DNA from: Gamarada debralockiae
Lineage: Eukaryota > Ascomycota > Leotiomycetes > Helotiales > Hyphodiscaceae
Direction: 5' to 3'
DNA length: 24,936 bases
Assembly: GCA_002803225.1 (NCBI GenBank)
Contig: NXFV01000952.1
Span: 1-24,936 of the forward strand
The notes beneath the pieces are model-generated. The model made no database searches. It was given only the letters and a program-made list of their open reading frames with translations, and had not been told where the DNA came from. Below are positions 9,539 through 20,043 of the stretch, one piece after another. Made by a program: the position numbers and the translations under genes. Numbering within the stretch: position 1 is the first letter of the stretch; every line of letters begins with the position of its first letter.

Positions 9539-10252
9539 TCTCACTCGGAGTCCGATGCTGCTTTCTTATTGGACAACTCATCCAATCGCGGAGTAATCTG
9601 GGGTTTGTGGAATTATCGGACTCAATGAAGCTTGGACCTGTGCCAGAAAGTTTGTTAGGAGTAAAGTTCGTCTTATTTTGGAAAGAATCTTCTTGGACAC
9701 CACTTGCGTCACTCGCGAGACCTTCTCGAATTGGAGCCGCTCACGAGAGATCATTGGATCCTTGCGGAGTTCGATGTCTTGCGGGCGAGTTGAAATGCGG
9801 CATGGCGGCTTGTCGCGGCTGATTTGGCTGAGGGCCTTTCACTCTCGGGACCGAACTGAGATGCGAGAGCGACACTCTAAACCTCAGCCTTGAATTATCA
9901 TGGAAAGCATAAGAGAAAGTGGGTGAGATTTCGCAAACCGAGTGTCGCACGCGATTGGGGGAGGAGAAAGGGGCTTTACTTCAAAGCGTAATCAGCACGA
10001 GAATCCCTGTCCGGATTTTAGTAACTCCGGACGGCCACAAGAAAGATGAAACCCTGAACTTCAGCCACTTCCGCGAAGTTTAAAATTTGGGCTGGGTTGA
10101 TTGGGTGAAACTAAGTCCTTTCTTAAAGCCGTTTGGTCGCGCTCGCCTTCGCTTCCCGAAAGGAAGATGGAGACGAGGGAGAAGGCCCTCGTCTCGCGTA
10201 CCTGCTTGGCAAGGCTTGATCTTGACATTCAACTTGGTTCAGCCTTCCAAGA

Positions 10253-10260
10253 TATATAAA
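10253..10260 (+). promoter_or_regulatory. TATA box of nitroreductase gene
   Basis: TATATAAA lies about 155 bp before the ATG at 10415 and is followed by a C/T- and A/C-rich leader without G-rich stretches, as is typical of well-expressed fungal 5' untranslated regions. Confidence 0.5.
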
Positions 10261-10414
10261 CTCTCTCCCATTCACTCCTCATCTTCTTTCCATCATCAAC
10301 AACCGCAAACATTAATTCAATCGCACTTCTCTGCTACCTCCAAAAGAATCATCAACTTCGACTACAAAATAAAACCAACATACCCTTCCTCCAAGCCACC
10401 CAACAAACGGCAAA

Positions 10415-11132
10415 ATGTCAGCACCAATCGCATCAACTGGCGCATCAGCCTATAAAGTCCCCTTCCTCGAAGCCATCAAGATCCGCCGCTCCATCCTCTC
10501 CCTCTCAAAAGAATCCCCCATCTCCGACGACCGCATCGTCATGATCGTCAACCACGCCATCAAGCACGCCCCTTCACCCTTCAGCGTCCAATCCTGCCGC
10601 GCCATCGTCCTCTTCGGCGATGAGCACGACAAGCTCTGGGACATCGGCATGCAACGCACAAAGGAGACCATGCCCCCAGCCATCTTCGCCAATTATGAGG
10701 ATAAGATTAAGGGCTTTCAGGCTGCCTATGGTACGGTGCTTTTCTTTGAGGATTCGTCTGCTGTGGAGAAGTTGCCGCCTCCTTTGCAGGGTCTGATGTC
10801 CAAGTACCCCGATTGTAAGTTCCCCCACCATCTCCTCCGTTAAACTTCAATCATTGTACTAATCGATTTTTCTTGCAGGGTACGAACACTCCAACGGCAT
10901 GAACCAATTCATTGCATGGACCGCCCTCGCTACTGAAGGCCTCGGCTGCAATCTCCAACACTTCCATCCAACCATCAGCAAGGACGTCGCTGAGACCTGG
11001 AACGTTCCTGAGACTTGGTCCCTCCGCGCTCAACTCGTCTTTGGCAAGCCAACTGGTCCTCCACGTGGTGGTGTTGAGAAGCAGTTCGCTCCTTTGGAGG
11101 GTCGAGTTCAGGTTTATGGAAAGAAGAACTAG
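10415..11132 (+). CDS. Nitroreductase-family protein (Frm2/Hbn1-like)
   Basis: Two exons, 10415-10814 and 10879-11132, flank a 64-bp intron (donor GTAAGT, acceptor GCAG) that splits a Trp codon. The product has 217 residues. The N-terminal pattern EAIKIRRSILSLSKESPISD, with the following helix (IVNHAIKHAPSPFSVQSCRA), matches the FMN-binding nitroreductase fold, in which the Arg-rich loop and the Ser/Pro/Asn-Gln segment contact FMN. The second exon has WYEHSNGMNQFIAWTALATE and GLGCNLQHF, typical of the yeast Frm2/Hbn1 subgroup. These are small flavoproteins linked to oxidative or nitrosative stress and to lipid signalling, and they reduce nitro compounds with NAD(P)H. Length is normal for the subgroup (about 190-220). 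The first ATG after the TATA box and leader has A at -3 (AAAATGT). A metabolic role in the neighbouring cluster is not shown. Confidence 0.92.
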
Positions 11133-12326
11133 ATTTCTATCAGATTGTGATAAGGGTTTTTCTTTTGTGTAGATTGGACTGGACGGAATGGAATCGGCAT
11201 AGAGGAACTGGTTTGAGAGCGTGCAATGACTTTCATGATTGCACTAGCGAGACTTTGAGCGCTGCTTCTGCTACTTTCTCATATACTGGTGTATAATAAA
11301 TTGAATCAAAAAGTCAAACTTACAGAAGTTCCCCGCGATGCTCGAGACAGATACATATGCAAAATTGAGGAAACGCTTCCAAGCGTCGACGACACTCTCA
11401 ACGGGTTTCCTCAATCCACTTGAGCATGGAATGGCTCTACGAAATGACATCTTTGCATGCACCACTCTGGATTGAGAGTCTCGAATAATCTTACCGTGCC
11501 TTGATTTCTTTGACTCGCTGGTTCCATCGATCATGGTAGAAATCAAAAACCTCGCCGAACGACGTCAACAAAAGATTTAGCAGCGAAAAGGGATTCCATA
11601 ACAAGAATTATGAAACCCTAGGGGCTTTTTGACCAAGTCCAGCTTCAATTTGGAAATCAGTCCATTGTAATGGCCATCACTGGCAAGTTGACCTTGTCGC
11701 GCCCGTTTCCTTGTGAAGACTTCACGGAGAGTTCAAACTAATGCTTAGGTGACCTGCTCCCACTGCGCTAATGTACTGAGAAAGAAAGAATCGATAGGCC
11801 TCCCGAAAGTAGAGCTCTACGACCTGCCAAATTTGCATCATGTGCAATTCGAGATCTGGGTCTCCATACATGTACAGACTTGAATTGGTTCTAGGTCTGG
11901 CATCAGATGGTTTATCGAGAATTTTTGAGGAGTGTTGGAGTAAGAAAATGTACTGACATCACAGCACAAATGCTTGCAAATGAGTTTACGGAAGTTTACG
12001 AAGTACCAAGCTGGAATCGAAATCTGTAAATTCCTGGAGAGCGCATTCTGAGGGCAGCACCTTCAATGGCGATGTGAAAACTGGACTCGCAGATCATAGA
12101 TCTTGTAGGACTCATGACGTGCCGTTGTGGGTTTAACTCGTTGATATGATTTCAAGTTTCGTGATTGAGCGAGGACTATTTTTAGTAGCGAGGTATGCGA
12201 ATTTTGTTTCGCGATTGATGAATTAAGTTGAGATTTTGCGGCTCTTAGACAAGATAAGACCTCACTTCGATACTATTGACGACAAGGGATACGGATTTGA
12301 ACGAAGATTGCTGTGGCCAAAATTAA

Positions 12327-12341
12327 GATCTGCACGTGACC
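12327..12341. promoter_or_regulatory. CACGTG E-box, copy 2 of shared 15-mer
   Basis: Identical to GATCTGCACGTGACC at 9524-9538. It is followed by a CT-rich, promoter/leader-like stretch. It lies 1.2 kb before the PKS ATG, so it may serve the PKS, a lost gene or an unseen short transcript. Confidence 0.3.
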
Positions 12342-13383
12342 GTTCGGGCTTCCATTTTCGGTTTTCCTCCGCCTCAATTTCGCTTCACCAAACCCCTCAC
12401 TTTCTCCTTTCATCTCCAACACATTCGCAAAGATTATCAAATAACCCGAAATCCAGCGGTTGCCTTTATTCCGCTCTGAATCAATTGATTGTTTCATTCC
12501 ATCGGGATGGGAATTACTCACGTTGGCAATCGGAAGCCATGAAGTCATGCGCTTCGGAACCCGACGGCACACAGTAGCTATGCCAAGAGACGGGCTGAGC
12601 TCAACATGCACCTAACGATGCTATCCAAAGTCTCCATGATAGCTGAGTAATTTTGACGTGTTCTACGCCACTGCGGTACCTCCCTCTCCCTCTCGTTCTA
12701 TTGCTGCTGTCCAGCGGAAACATCCCTCATGACCCTTGCGCTACTCTGGATGCCATTTTTAGAATCGGAGCATTACAGTGTCGGCCACTTTCGAACCTTC
12801 GAATCTCGTTCTGTTACAGCACAGCTGCAACGGGTCCTCTCGGAACCTCCGTCTCAGCCCTATCATATCTCTGGATGCATATGCGAACTGTCAGTCCCTG
12901 CGTCGGCTGCCGATGAACATGCCCCTCGTTCTCCTCCATTCCATTCTGGCAGCACCGTGATAGAGACGCCAGAAAAGAAGTGGATCTCACGTGGAGTGAA
13001 ATTTACAAGCCCAGATTCAGTCCTCAAACTCTCCAGGCTCGGCGTGAATTCGCTCTCTTCTTGTCAATGTTTGGATTGCAGTCCCGAGGAAGCCCACGCT
13101 CGACTCAATTCGTATTAGTGTCAGCCAAGCTTCTCCCAATGTTCCCCTCTAGTGCTAAGGAGTCCTTTCGCTGCCTCATTCTCTGGTGGCAAGCTTTGCG
13201 AAGCTTTCGCTTGAACACATCGGAATCCGTAGGAGGCACGAGGTATTCTTGGAAGAACTGAATCTTTCGGATGGTACCTGTCAAGCAGAGTCTGCTGCTT
13301 CAGGTAGCACGGGTAGCGATACTGCGGGTAAGAATCCCATATGCCCAATGATGCTGTGCCATACCCACCGATTTTGAAGCATG

Positions 13384-13390
13384 TATATAT
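13384..13390 (+). promoter_or_regulatory. TATA box of the PKS gene
   Basis: TATATAT lies about 135 bp before the PKS ATG at 13523 and is followed by an A/C/T-rich leader. Spacing and composition fit a core promoter. No other candidate stands out close to the start. Confidence 0.45.
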
Positions 13391-13522
13391 CCTCGATTTC
13401 CACATGCATACTTGTTCTCCTCATTACACTTACAAACAACCGACTCTCACTCACATTTCCTTTTGCTTATTTGAATTAAATACATGCTTTTAAGTTTCCC
13501 TTAAATTGAATAGACCTTCAAG

Positions 13523-16500
13523 ATGCTCGCTCCAGCATCTCCTTCGCAGGTGTTCGTCTTTGGCGATCAGACGAATGCCTTCGAATCCGACCTCCGCTCC
13601 CTCCTCCACATCAAAGACAATGCATCTCTTCGTTCCTTCTTCGAGAAGGCTCACTATGTCTTGCGTGTCGAAATTGCTCAACTCCCCATCTCGCAGCGTG
13701 AGCTGTTTCCCCGTTTCACCTGCATCCTTGATCTTCTCCAGCACTACCAGACATCTGGAGGCAACCCCGCTCTAGGACTTGCTCTCCTAACTCTCAACCA
13801 CCTTGGCCGCTTCATCAAGTAAGATACCCGTATTCCATTAGAGTGGCTTGGGACTAATGATCACCAGGTACTATGGAGAGGACTCGAGACCTTACCCTGT
13901 CGCCGCCAACAGCTATGCCATCGGCCTTTGCACTGGATCCTTCGCGGCTGCGGCCATTAGTACTTCCCAAACTATCTCCGAGTTGATTCCCGCCGCTCTC
14001 GAGGCATTCCTCGTCTCCTTCCGAACCGGCCTTGCTTCCATGGAAGCTTGTGATGACATCGACCCGAACTCACAAGAGGCTGCACCAATCTGGTCTATGA
14101 TCGTTGGTCTCAAGGTGCAAGATGCCACTAAGGCTTTGAAGTCATTCCTTGCGCACAAATCTGGACTTCCAAAGGCATCTCAGCCATACGTCAGTGCCAT
14201 CACGACCAACAGCGTCACCCTAAGTGGCCCTCCTTCCATACTCAAGGAGCTGTTACAGACTCCAGCCTTCTCTGCCATCAAGCCCATCAGACTCTCGGTC
14301 CATGCTCCATACCACGCATCCCATATCTACAACTCTTCCGTTGTTGAAAGTATCCTTGCGGGCTCCAACCAAGATATCTTGAGCTCCTACGTACCACGAA
14401 TACCCCTCATCTCCTGCTCCACTGGGAGAAAGGTTGCGGGATCCAACTATGGAACTCTTCTCCGTCACGTCTTGCACGATGTCCTCATTGAACAGCTTCG
14501 CTGGGATCTCGTACTTCGAGAGTGCTACCGAGAGTTCATCCAGACTGCGCCAGCTCGGTCGCAATTCAACCTCTTCCCAGTCCTTACCAATGCTGCACCA
14601 ACATTGGCTAGCGCACTTTCTCAAGCTGCTGAATTCCAGGCTCCTATCAACGGTGCCATCGGAGAGAACTCCACAGCGCCAGCTTCTGGCCCATCTGGTA
14701 GACTAGAACAATCAAAAATCGCGATTGTTGGTCACTCCGGTCGCTTCCCTGATGCTGCTAGCACCGAGAAGTTCTGGGAACTGTTGCATAAGGGTCTCGA
14801 TGTGCATCGTGAGATTCCCAAGGATCGATTTGATGTTAAGGCACACTTTGATCCTACTGGCAAGACGAAAAACACCAGTCGTATCCAACATGGCTGCTTC
14901 ATTGAAGAGCCTGGTCTTTTCGATGCTCGTTTCTTCAACATGTCGCCACGTGAGTCCTGCCAAGCCGATCCGGGTCAACGTCTCGCCATCACTACAGCGT
15001 ACGAGGCCATGGAAATGGCTGGATTTGTCCCAGATAGGACTCCTTCCAGTCAACGGGATCGTATCGGTATCTTCTACGGTATGACCAGTGACGACTGGCG
15101 AGAAGTCAACAGCGGCCAGAACATCGACACATATTTCATTCCTGGTGGAAACCGTGCCTTCACTCCTGGCCGTATTAACTACCACTTCAAGTTCAGTGGA
15201 CCTAGCTTCAGCGTCGACACTGCTTGCTCCTCCAGTTTCGCAGCCATTCACACTGCTTGCAACTCCCTCTGGCGAGGCGATTGTGACACTGCTATCGCTG
15301 GTGGAACCAATATCATGACTAACCCCGACAACTTCGCGGGTCTCGACCGTGGTCATTTCCTGTCTACCACGAACAACTGCAACACCTTCGATGATAACGC
15401 CAATGGGTACTGCAGAGCTGATGCTGTTGGCACTGTTATTCTCAAGCGACTCGAAGATGCTGAGGCCGACAAGGACCCTATTTACGGCGTTATCCTTGGA
15501 GCGTATACCAATCACTCCGCCGAGGCTGATTCCATGACTCGACCACACGCTGGTGCTCAGGCTTTCATCTTCAACAAGATGCTCAACCAAGCAAACCTCA
15601 ACCCCCTCGATGTCAGCTACATCGAGATGCATGGAACCGGCACCCAGGCTGGTGATGCCACTGAAATGAGATCCGTTTTGGAGGTGTTCGCTAAGAGCCC
15701 ACGTGGTCCTAAGCATCCACTCCATCTCGGCTCAGCCAAGGCAAACGTCGGTCACGCAGAATCGGCTTCCGGAGTCACTTCCCTTATCAAGGTCCTGAAA
15801 ATGATGGAGAAGAGCGAGATTCCTCCTCATGTTGGCATCAAGACGAAGATCAATCATGGATTCCCTACCGATCTCAAAGCCAGGAATGTCAACATTGCTC
15901 TTGAGCCAACCTCTTGGATGAGACCAGAAGGCGGCAAGCGCACTGTTTTCTTGAACAACTTCAGTGCAGCTGGTGGTAACACTGCTCTCCTGTTGGAGGA
16001 TGCGCCAGTTGTGGCCCCAGCTCCTACCACTGATGGCCGCTCATCCCACTTGGTTGCTATATCGGCCAAGAGCGTCAGCTCCCTCGAAAAGAACGTCCAA
16101 GCCTTGATCGCTCACATGGATAACACACCGGAGTTGGCTCTCCCAGCTCTGTCATACACGACCACTGCTCGTCGCATGCACCACGATCACCGCGTTATCG
16201 TGAACGGCGCTGATATTTCTACCATCAGAGCTGCTCTCGTTAACCTGGGTGATTGCAAGGACGTCAAACGTGTCCTCGCGAAGAAAATTCCAAACATTGC
16301 CTTTACATTCACTGGACAGGGCGCATTGTATTCCGGTATAGCCAAGCAGTTCTACGAAAGCGTTTCTCAGTTCAGATCGGATGTCCATCGTTTCGATCGC
16401 ATCGCTCAAAGTCAAGGCTTCCCAACATTCCTGCCATTAGTCGACGGAAGCGCTGAGAGCGTCGACGCCCTTGGACCTGTCGTCGCCCAACTTGGTGCTG

Positions 16501-19500
16501 CTTGTGTCCAAATGGCATTGACTCGCCTTTGGGCTTCCTGGGGTATCTTCCCCAGTGCTGTGATTGGCCACAGCCTTGGCGAGTACGCTGCTCTCAATGC
16601 TGCTGGTGTTCTTTCTGTCAGCGATACTATCTACTTGACTGGAGCCAGAGCTCAGCTGCTCGTCGAGTGCTGCACTGTCGGAACCCACTCTATGCTTGCT
16701 GTCAAGTCATCTCCAGCATCTATCAACAGCTACCTTTCCCGAACCAGCTGTGAGATTGCTTGCATCAATGGCCCAGAGGAGATCGTTCTCAGTGGAAAGG
16801 TCGCTGAGATTTCAAGCCTCAACGATGCTCTCACTGGGGCTGGCATCAAGAGCGTCAAGCTTGAGGTGCCTTTCGCTTTCCACTCCGCTCAAGTTGAAGT
16901 CATTCTCCAGAAATTTGAGGCCCTCGCTCAGGACATCGTCTTCCAGAAGCCATCAGTTCCATTCATCTCGCCACTTCTTCAGGAAGTCGTTACTGAGGCG
17001 GGTATTCTTGGCCCGAACTATCTCAGCCGTGCCTGCAGAGAAGCCGTGAACTTCACTGGTGGTCTCAATGCCGCGCTCGAAGCCACCATCATCAGCGACA
17101 AGACGATGTGGGTTGAGATTGGAGCTCATCCAATTTGCTCTGGCATGATCAAATCCACCATTGGATCCCAAGTCAGCACTGTTCCAACTCTCCGCAAGAA
17201 CACCGACACCTGGAAGGTCATCAGCACCAGTCTCGCATCCCTCCACACCGCCGGCATTGAGATCCAGTGGAATGAGTACCACCGCGACTTCAAGGGTGCT
17301 CAACAGGTCTTGTCTCTTCCGGCTTATAACTGGGATGCCAAGAATTACTGGATCCAGTATGACAACAACTTCTGCTTGACCAAGGGTGACAAGGCTCAAC
17401 TGCCAATTGCCGCACCTGAGACTGTTAAGGTTGTGAGAAAATCTCTTTCTACATCCGTTCAGCAGATTGTTGAGGAGAATCACGGAGCTCAGAAGTCGAC
17501 CATCACCATCGAATCGGATCTTGCTGATCCTGTGCTCTCACGATCACTTCAAGGCCACCAAGTCCTCGGGGTCGCTCTTTGCCCTTCATCTCTCTACGCT
17601 GATATGGCTTTGACGATCGGAGAGTACCTCGTCAAGTCCTCCGGCGTGCATGATGAGTCCACTGGCGTCGACGTTGCCGACATGAAAGTCGGAAAGACTC
17701 TCACCCAATCGGGCAACGGTCAACAACTCATCCGAGTCTCTGCCACCGCAGATTGGGCCAAGCAGACTGCTCGCATGGAATTCTTCTCGGTCAATGCCGA
17801 GGGCAAGAAGACCTCCGACCATGCTTTCTGCACCGTCCGATTTTGTGATCGCAACGAATGGTCGAAAGACTGGAAGCGCAACGCATACTTGATCAACAGC
17901 CGAATCGATGCCCTGCACCGCGGAGTCAATGAAGGCCAAAGCCACAAAGTTAAGCGCGGCATGGCTTACAAGCTTTTCGGCGCCGTGGTCGAGTATGGCA
18001 AGGCATACCAAGGCATGCAAGAAGTTGTTCTCGACAGTGACATGCTTGAGGCCACTGCTCAGGTTAAGTTCCAAGCTACCGAGAAGGACGGAAACTTTAA
18101 CGTCGGCCCATACCGCATCGACAGTCTTGGTCACATTGCTGGGTTCATCATGAATGCCAATGACAACAATGATTCCAAGACTACGGTGTTTGTCAACCAT
18201 GGTTGGGATCGTATGCGATGTGTCGCTCCTTTCTCTGCCCAGAAGACTTACCAGACGTATAATAAGATGCAGAATATTGGAGGAACTTTGTACTCTGGTG
18301 ATACTTATATCCTTGAGGATGGGAATATCGTTGCCGTGTTTGAGGGTATCAAGGTAAGTGGTGGTCTATATTCGTCAAGATATCAGAGCTAATATAAGAT
18401 AGTTCCAAGGACTTCCTCGCTCAGCAGTTGAGATGGGTCTTGGAGTCCCGCGTTCAGGCAAGACTACTCGACCAGTCCCATCTATCAAAGTCGAGGAAGC
18501 ACCAAAGGCCGTCAAGAAAGCTGCACCAGCACCAGCGCCAATTCAAAAGCAAACCCTGGCCGTCGCTGAGACTTTCACTTCCCCAAAGCTAAGCATTGCC
18601 AACCGAGCGCTCGCCATCGTGGCCGAGGAAGTCGGACTCAATGTATCGGACCTTGCACCCGGCGCCAACTTCGCAGACTTTGGCGTGGATTCCCTATTGT
18701 CTCTCAACATCGCCAGCCGATTCCGCGAAGAACTCGAGCTTGAAGTGGAATCTTCATTGTTCGCAGACTGCCCCACTGTCAAAGACCTCCTTGCATTCCT
18801 TCCCAGCGGCAAAGATACACCTCCATCAACCGTTGCATCAAGCACTGCATCGATGGTCTCCACGCCTGAACTCGAACACCTTTCCACTGCGTCTTCGATC
18901 ACCGATGAGACAGACTACTCTTTGATTGATGCCAATGAGGTCGCAGGCGACGAGTCAAATCTCCTCGCTACTATCCGGCTCACAATCGCAGAAGAAGTTG
19001 GAATCCCGCTGGAAGAGATGACTGGCACCCTCGCATTCAGCGATGTAGGCCTCGACTCACTCCTCTCCCTCACAGTTCTCGGCAAGCTACGCGAAGTCCT
19101 CGACGCCGAGCTCCCCAGCTCGTTATTCCAAGATAACAACTCCTTAAACGAAATCGAAGCTGCTCTCGGCCTCAAGCCCTCCTCCAAAGACATCGTCATC
19201 GCATCCCAGACCCAAACCCAATTTACTACAACCCAAGTTGTAAAACTCGCTTCTCACCCACCAGCATCCTCCATCCTCCTGCAAGGCAACCCCAAAACCG
19301 CCTCCAAAACTCTCTTCCTCTTCCCTGACGGTTCCGGCTCTGCGACATCCTACGCTCCTCTCCCCAAACTCTCCTCTTCCATCGCGGTATATGGACTTAA
19401 CTGCCCATATATGAAGACGCCTGAACTCATGACCTGCTCCCTCGAAGAACTGACTCCTTCATACCTAGCCGAAGTCCGACGTCGCCAGCCTCATGGTCCT

Positions 19501-20043
19501 TACTACTTCGGTGGGTGGTCAGCAGGAGGAGTGTGTGCTTTTGATGCTGCGCAACAACTTGATCGCGAGGGCGAGAAAGTCGAACGTCTTGTCTTAATCG
19601 ATTCTCCTTTCCCTATCGGATTAGAGAAATTACCTCCGCGGTTGTACGATTTCTTCAATTCCATCGGCCTGTTTGGGAGCGGCGAGAAGGCTCCTCCGTC
19701 TTGGCTTCTTCCTCACTTCCTCGCATTCGTGGATTCCCTCGACAAATACCGCGCTGTTCCTTTCCCGAAGGGAGGCAATGCGCCCCAAACACATATTATA
19801 TGGGCGAGGGATGGGGTTTGTAAGAGCCCTAGTGATCCAAGACCGCCGATGAGAGACGATGATCCGAAGGAGATGAAGTGGTTGTTGAACAACCGCACGG
19901 ATTTTAGCAGTAATGGGTGGGATAAACTTGTTGGCAGCAACAAGGTGGTTGTGCAAACGATGAAAGATGCGAATCACTTTACGATGATGGAGGGTGCCAA
20001 GGTTCATGAACTTGCAGATTTTGTCAGAAATGCGCTGGCATAA
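13523..20043 (+). CDS. Non-reducing polyketide synthase, SAT-KS-MAT-PT-ACP-ACP-TE
   Basis: Three exons, 13523-13818, 13868-18353 and 18403-20043, are separated by two 49-bp introns (donors GTAAGA and GTAAGT). The product has 2140 residues. In order: SAT (about 5-350) with GLCTG and Cys120; KS (about 381-808) with DTACSSS Cys552, HGTGT His687 and GHAES His728; MAT (about 908-1225) with GHSLG Ser1001; PT (about 1297-1605) with LQGHQVLG His1329 and YRIDSLGH Asp1517; ACP1 GVDSL Ser1691; ACP2 GLDSL Ser1813; TE/Claisen cyclase (about 1895-2135) with GGWSAGG Ser1967 and His2119 in NHF. All key residues are intact and there are no KR, DH, ER or methyltransferase domains. It should build an unreduced poly-beta-ketone from malonyl-CoA, fold it in the PT domain and release it by Claisen cyclisation. 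Architecture and length match YWA1 (wA) and tetrahydroxynaphthalene synthases, but I cannot tell which product is made. A Ser/Thr-rich linker separates the two ACPs. Confidence 0.97.

Larger units (their letters stand above)
9009..10414. other. Intergenic region upstream of nitroreductase
   Basis: No gene is supported in these 1.4 kb. Noted elements are an E-box within a 15-mer at 9524-9538 shared with 12327-12341, two 11-mers shared with the 6999-7023 region, and a TATA box with a pyrimidine-rich leader just before the nitroreductase. The 9600-9890 open frames are short, overlap each other and carry no recognisable domain. Confidence 0.55.
11133..13522. other. Gene-poor gap upstream of the PKS
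   Basis: No gene is supported in these 2.4 kb. Elements seen are a possible polyadenylation motif AATAAA at 11295-11300, an E-box in a shared 15-mer at 12327-12341 followed by a pyrimidine-rich leader-like stretch (12350-12440) and an ATG at 12507 whose frame stops after 11 codons, and the PKS TATA box near 13384. Open frames between 12653 and 13400 overlap in several frames and show no domain. Confidence 0.5.

Noticed and set aside
12653..13118. Overlapping plus-strand open frames of 87-129 codons before the PKS
   Set aside because: There are several frames at once, no recognisable domain, and no convincing start context or splice join.
14712..15725. Long minus-strand open frame of 337 codons inside the PKS
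   Set aside because: It is a shadow of the KS-domain coding sequence, caused by its codon use. The sense strand carries all catalytic motifs.
17586..18200. Minus-strand open frames inside the PT domain and the ACP/TE exon
   Set aside because: They are shadow frames opposite well-supported coding sequence, with no family motifs of their own.
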